From Pseudomonas fluorescens (lineage in GTDB: Bacteria; Pseudomonadota; Gammaproteobacteria; Pseudomonadales; Pseudomonadaceae), in the NCBI RefSeq assembly GCF_000967965.1, contig NZ_LACC01000002.1:248001-312000 (forward strand): a DNA stretch of 64,000 nucleotides. Direction: 5' to 3'. Of the stretch, positions 63,419 through 64,000 are shown piece after piece (the stretch's first letter is position 1; the number at the start of each line of letters is the position of its first letter). Under the pieces are notes generated by a model. The model made no database searches and had not been told where the DNA came from. It saw nothing but the letters and a program-made list of their open reading frames with translations. Made by a program: the position numbers and the translations under genes.

Positions 63419-64000
63419 ATGGCCGATCTGTCGATTGTCTTCGCCGGCATCAAAGCACCCAATCCATTCTGGCTGGCCTCTGCGCCGCCGACCGACAAGG
63501 CCTACAACGTGGTCCGCGCCTTCGAGGCCGGCTGGGGCGGCGTGGTCTGGAAAACCCTGGGTGAAGACCCGGCGGCGGTGAACGTGTCGTCGCGCTACTC
63601 GGCGCACTTCGGGGTTAACCGGGAGGTACTGGGCTTCAACAACATCGAACTGATCACCGACCGCTCGCTGGAGATCAACCTGCGGGAAATCACCCAGGTC
63701 AAAAAGGACTGGCCGGACCGCGCGCTGATCGTGTCCTTGATGGTGCCCTGCGTCGAAGAATCCTGGAAAAACATCCTGCCGCTGGTGGAGGCCACCGGTG
63801 CCGACGGCATCGAGCTGAACTTCGGTTGCCCCCACGGCATGCCGGAACGCGGCATGGGCGCGGCGGTCGGCCAGGTGCCGGAATATGTGGAACAGGTCAC
63901 CCGCTGGTGCAAGACGTATTGCTCGTTGCCGGTGATCGTCAAGCTCACGCCGAACATCACCGACATCCGTGTCGCCGCCCGCGCCGCACACCGAGGCGGT
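63419..64000 (+). CDS. preA: NAD-dependent dihydropyrimidine dehydrogenase, PreA subunit, 5' part
   Basis: 194 codons are present; the gene continues past the right edge. The N-terminus (MADLSIVFAGIKAPNPFWLASAPPT) and NFGCPHGMPERGMGAAVGQ are those of the FMN-binding dihydroorotate dehydrogenase-like half of DPD, with the catalytic cysteine expected in the MVPC/NFGCPH region. C-terminal Fe-S clusters, if present, lie outside the window. Translation is coupled to preT (adjacent TAAATG). With hydA and the amidohydrolase it completes reductive uracil/thymine degradation. Confidence 0.93.
   Translation, partial: MADLSIVFAGIKAPNPFWLASAPPTDKAYNVVRAFEAGWGGVVWKTLGEDPAAVNVSSRYSAHFGVNREVLGFNNIELITDRSLEINLREITQVKKDWPDRALIVSLMVPCVEESWKNILPLVEATGADGIELNFGCPHGMPERGMGAAVGQVPEYVEQVTRWCKTYCSLPVIVKLTPNITDIRVAARAAHRGG

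Overview
The window is chromosomal DNA of a fluorescent Pseudomonas, most likely of the P. fluorescens complex. The evidence is high G+C coding sequence, repeated inverted pairs of REP elements (cores such as GGAGCGAGCCTGCTCGCGA and GGCGAGGGGGCTTGCCCCC), Pseudomonas-type gene neighbourhoods (yejF-fabI, ppyR-nnrS, acnB, a split dihydropyrimidine dehydrogenase cluster) and a complete type VI secretion locus laid out like the HSI-III (H3) locus of P. aeruginosa. The genus assignment is inferred from gene content and repeats, not from a database search.

Layout. 1-5 kb: end of a peptide/microcin C-type ABC ATPase gene, fabI with its terminator, then an orphan RHS-core gene with an uncharacterised C-terminus. 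A degenerate copy of the fabI 3' end lies on the far side of the RHS gene. A divergent LysR/VOC pair and a degenerate GGDEF protein follow. 5-10 kb: an isoquinoline 1-oxidoreductase-type molybdenum hydroxylase (iorAB) with a dihaem cytochrome c, then ppyR-nnrS behind a sigma-54 promoter and three NorR-type half-palindromes. 10-18 kb: VOC and AraC proteins, two LysE exporters, a MocR-type regulator divergent from an EamA exporter, and an alkylation-repair group (ada, a PEP-mutase-like lyase, an alkA-like glycosylase). 18-21 kb: a decayed polyamine region in which aguA and potF-like remnants are fused by a deletion, a lacI relic, and an AT-rich toxin-antitoxin pair. 21-32.6 kb: housekeeping genes (GFA protein, miaE, a universal stress protein with an ANR box, a DUF1289 protein, acnB with a long structured leader, a SulP transporter, a serine/threonine permease, a tautomerase, a TetR regulator, a hydroxyacid dehydrogenase).

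32.6-53 kb: the T6SS. One operon (tssJ-K-L-M-A) runs leftward and a divergent one (tssB-C-hcp-E-F-G-H) runs rightward, followed by a low-G+C cargo pair, vgrG, a YwqK/MORN-repeat gene and a convergent PAAR-like (DUF4280) gene. The cargo pair is an unrecognised 164-residue protein and a 216-residue protein carrying every catalytic signature of the CdtB/DNase I endonuclease fold without a signal peptide. This candidate T6SS-delivered CdtB-like nuclease, with a possible immunity or adaptor partner, is the most interesting item in the window.

53-64 kb: a phosphotransferase/SDR pair, a small lipoprotein, a PAS-LuxR regulator, a second deletion-fusion pseudogene (carboxymuconolactone decarboxylase head joined to an ECF-sigma tail), and the reductive pyrimidine-degradation cluster (amidohydrolase, NCS1 permease, dihydropyrimidinase, preT, and preA running off the right edge). 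No tRNA, rRNA, CRISPR array or complete insertion sequence was recognised.
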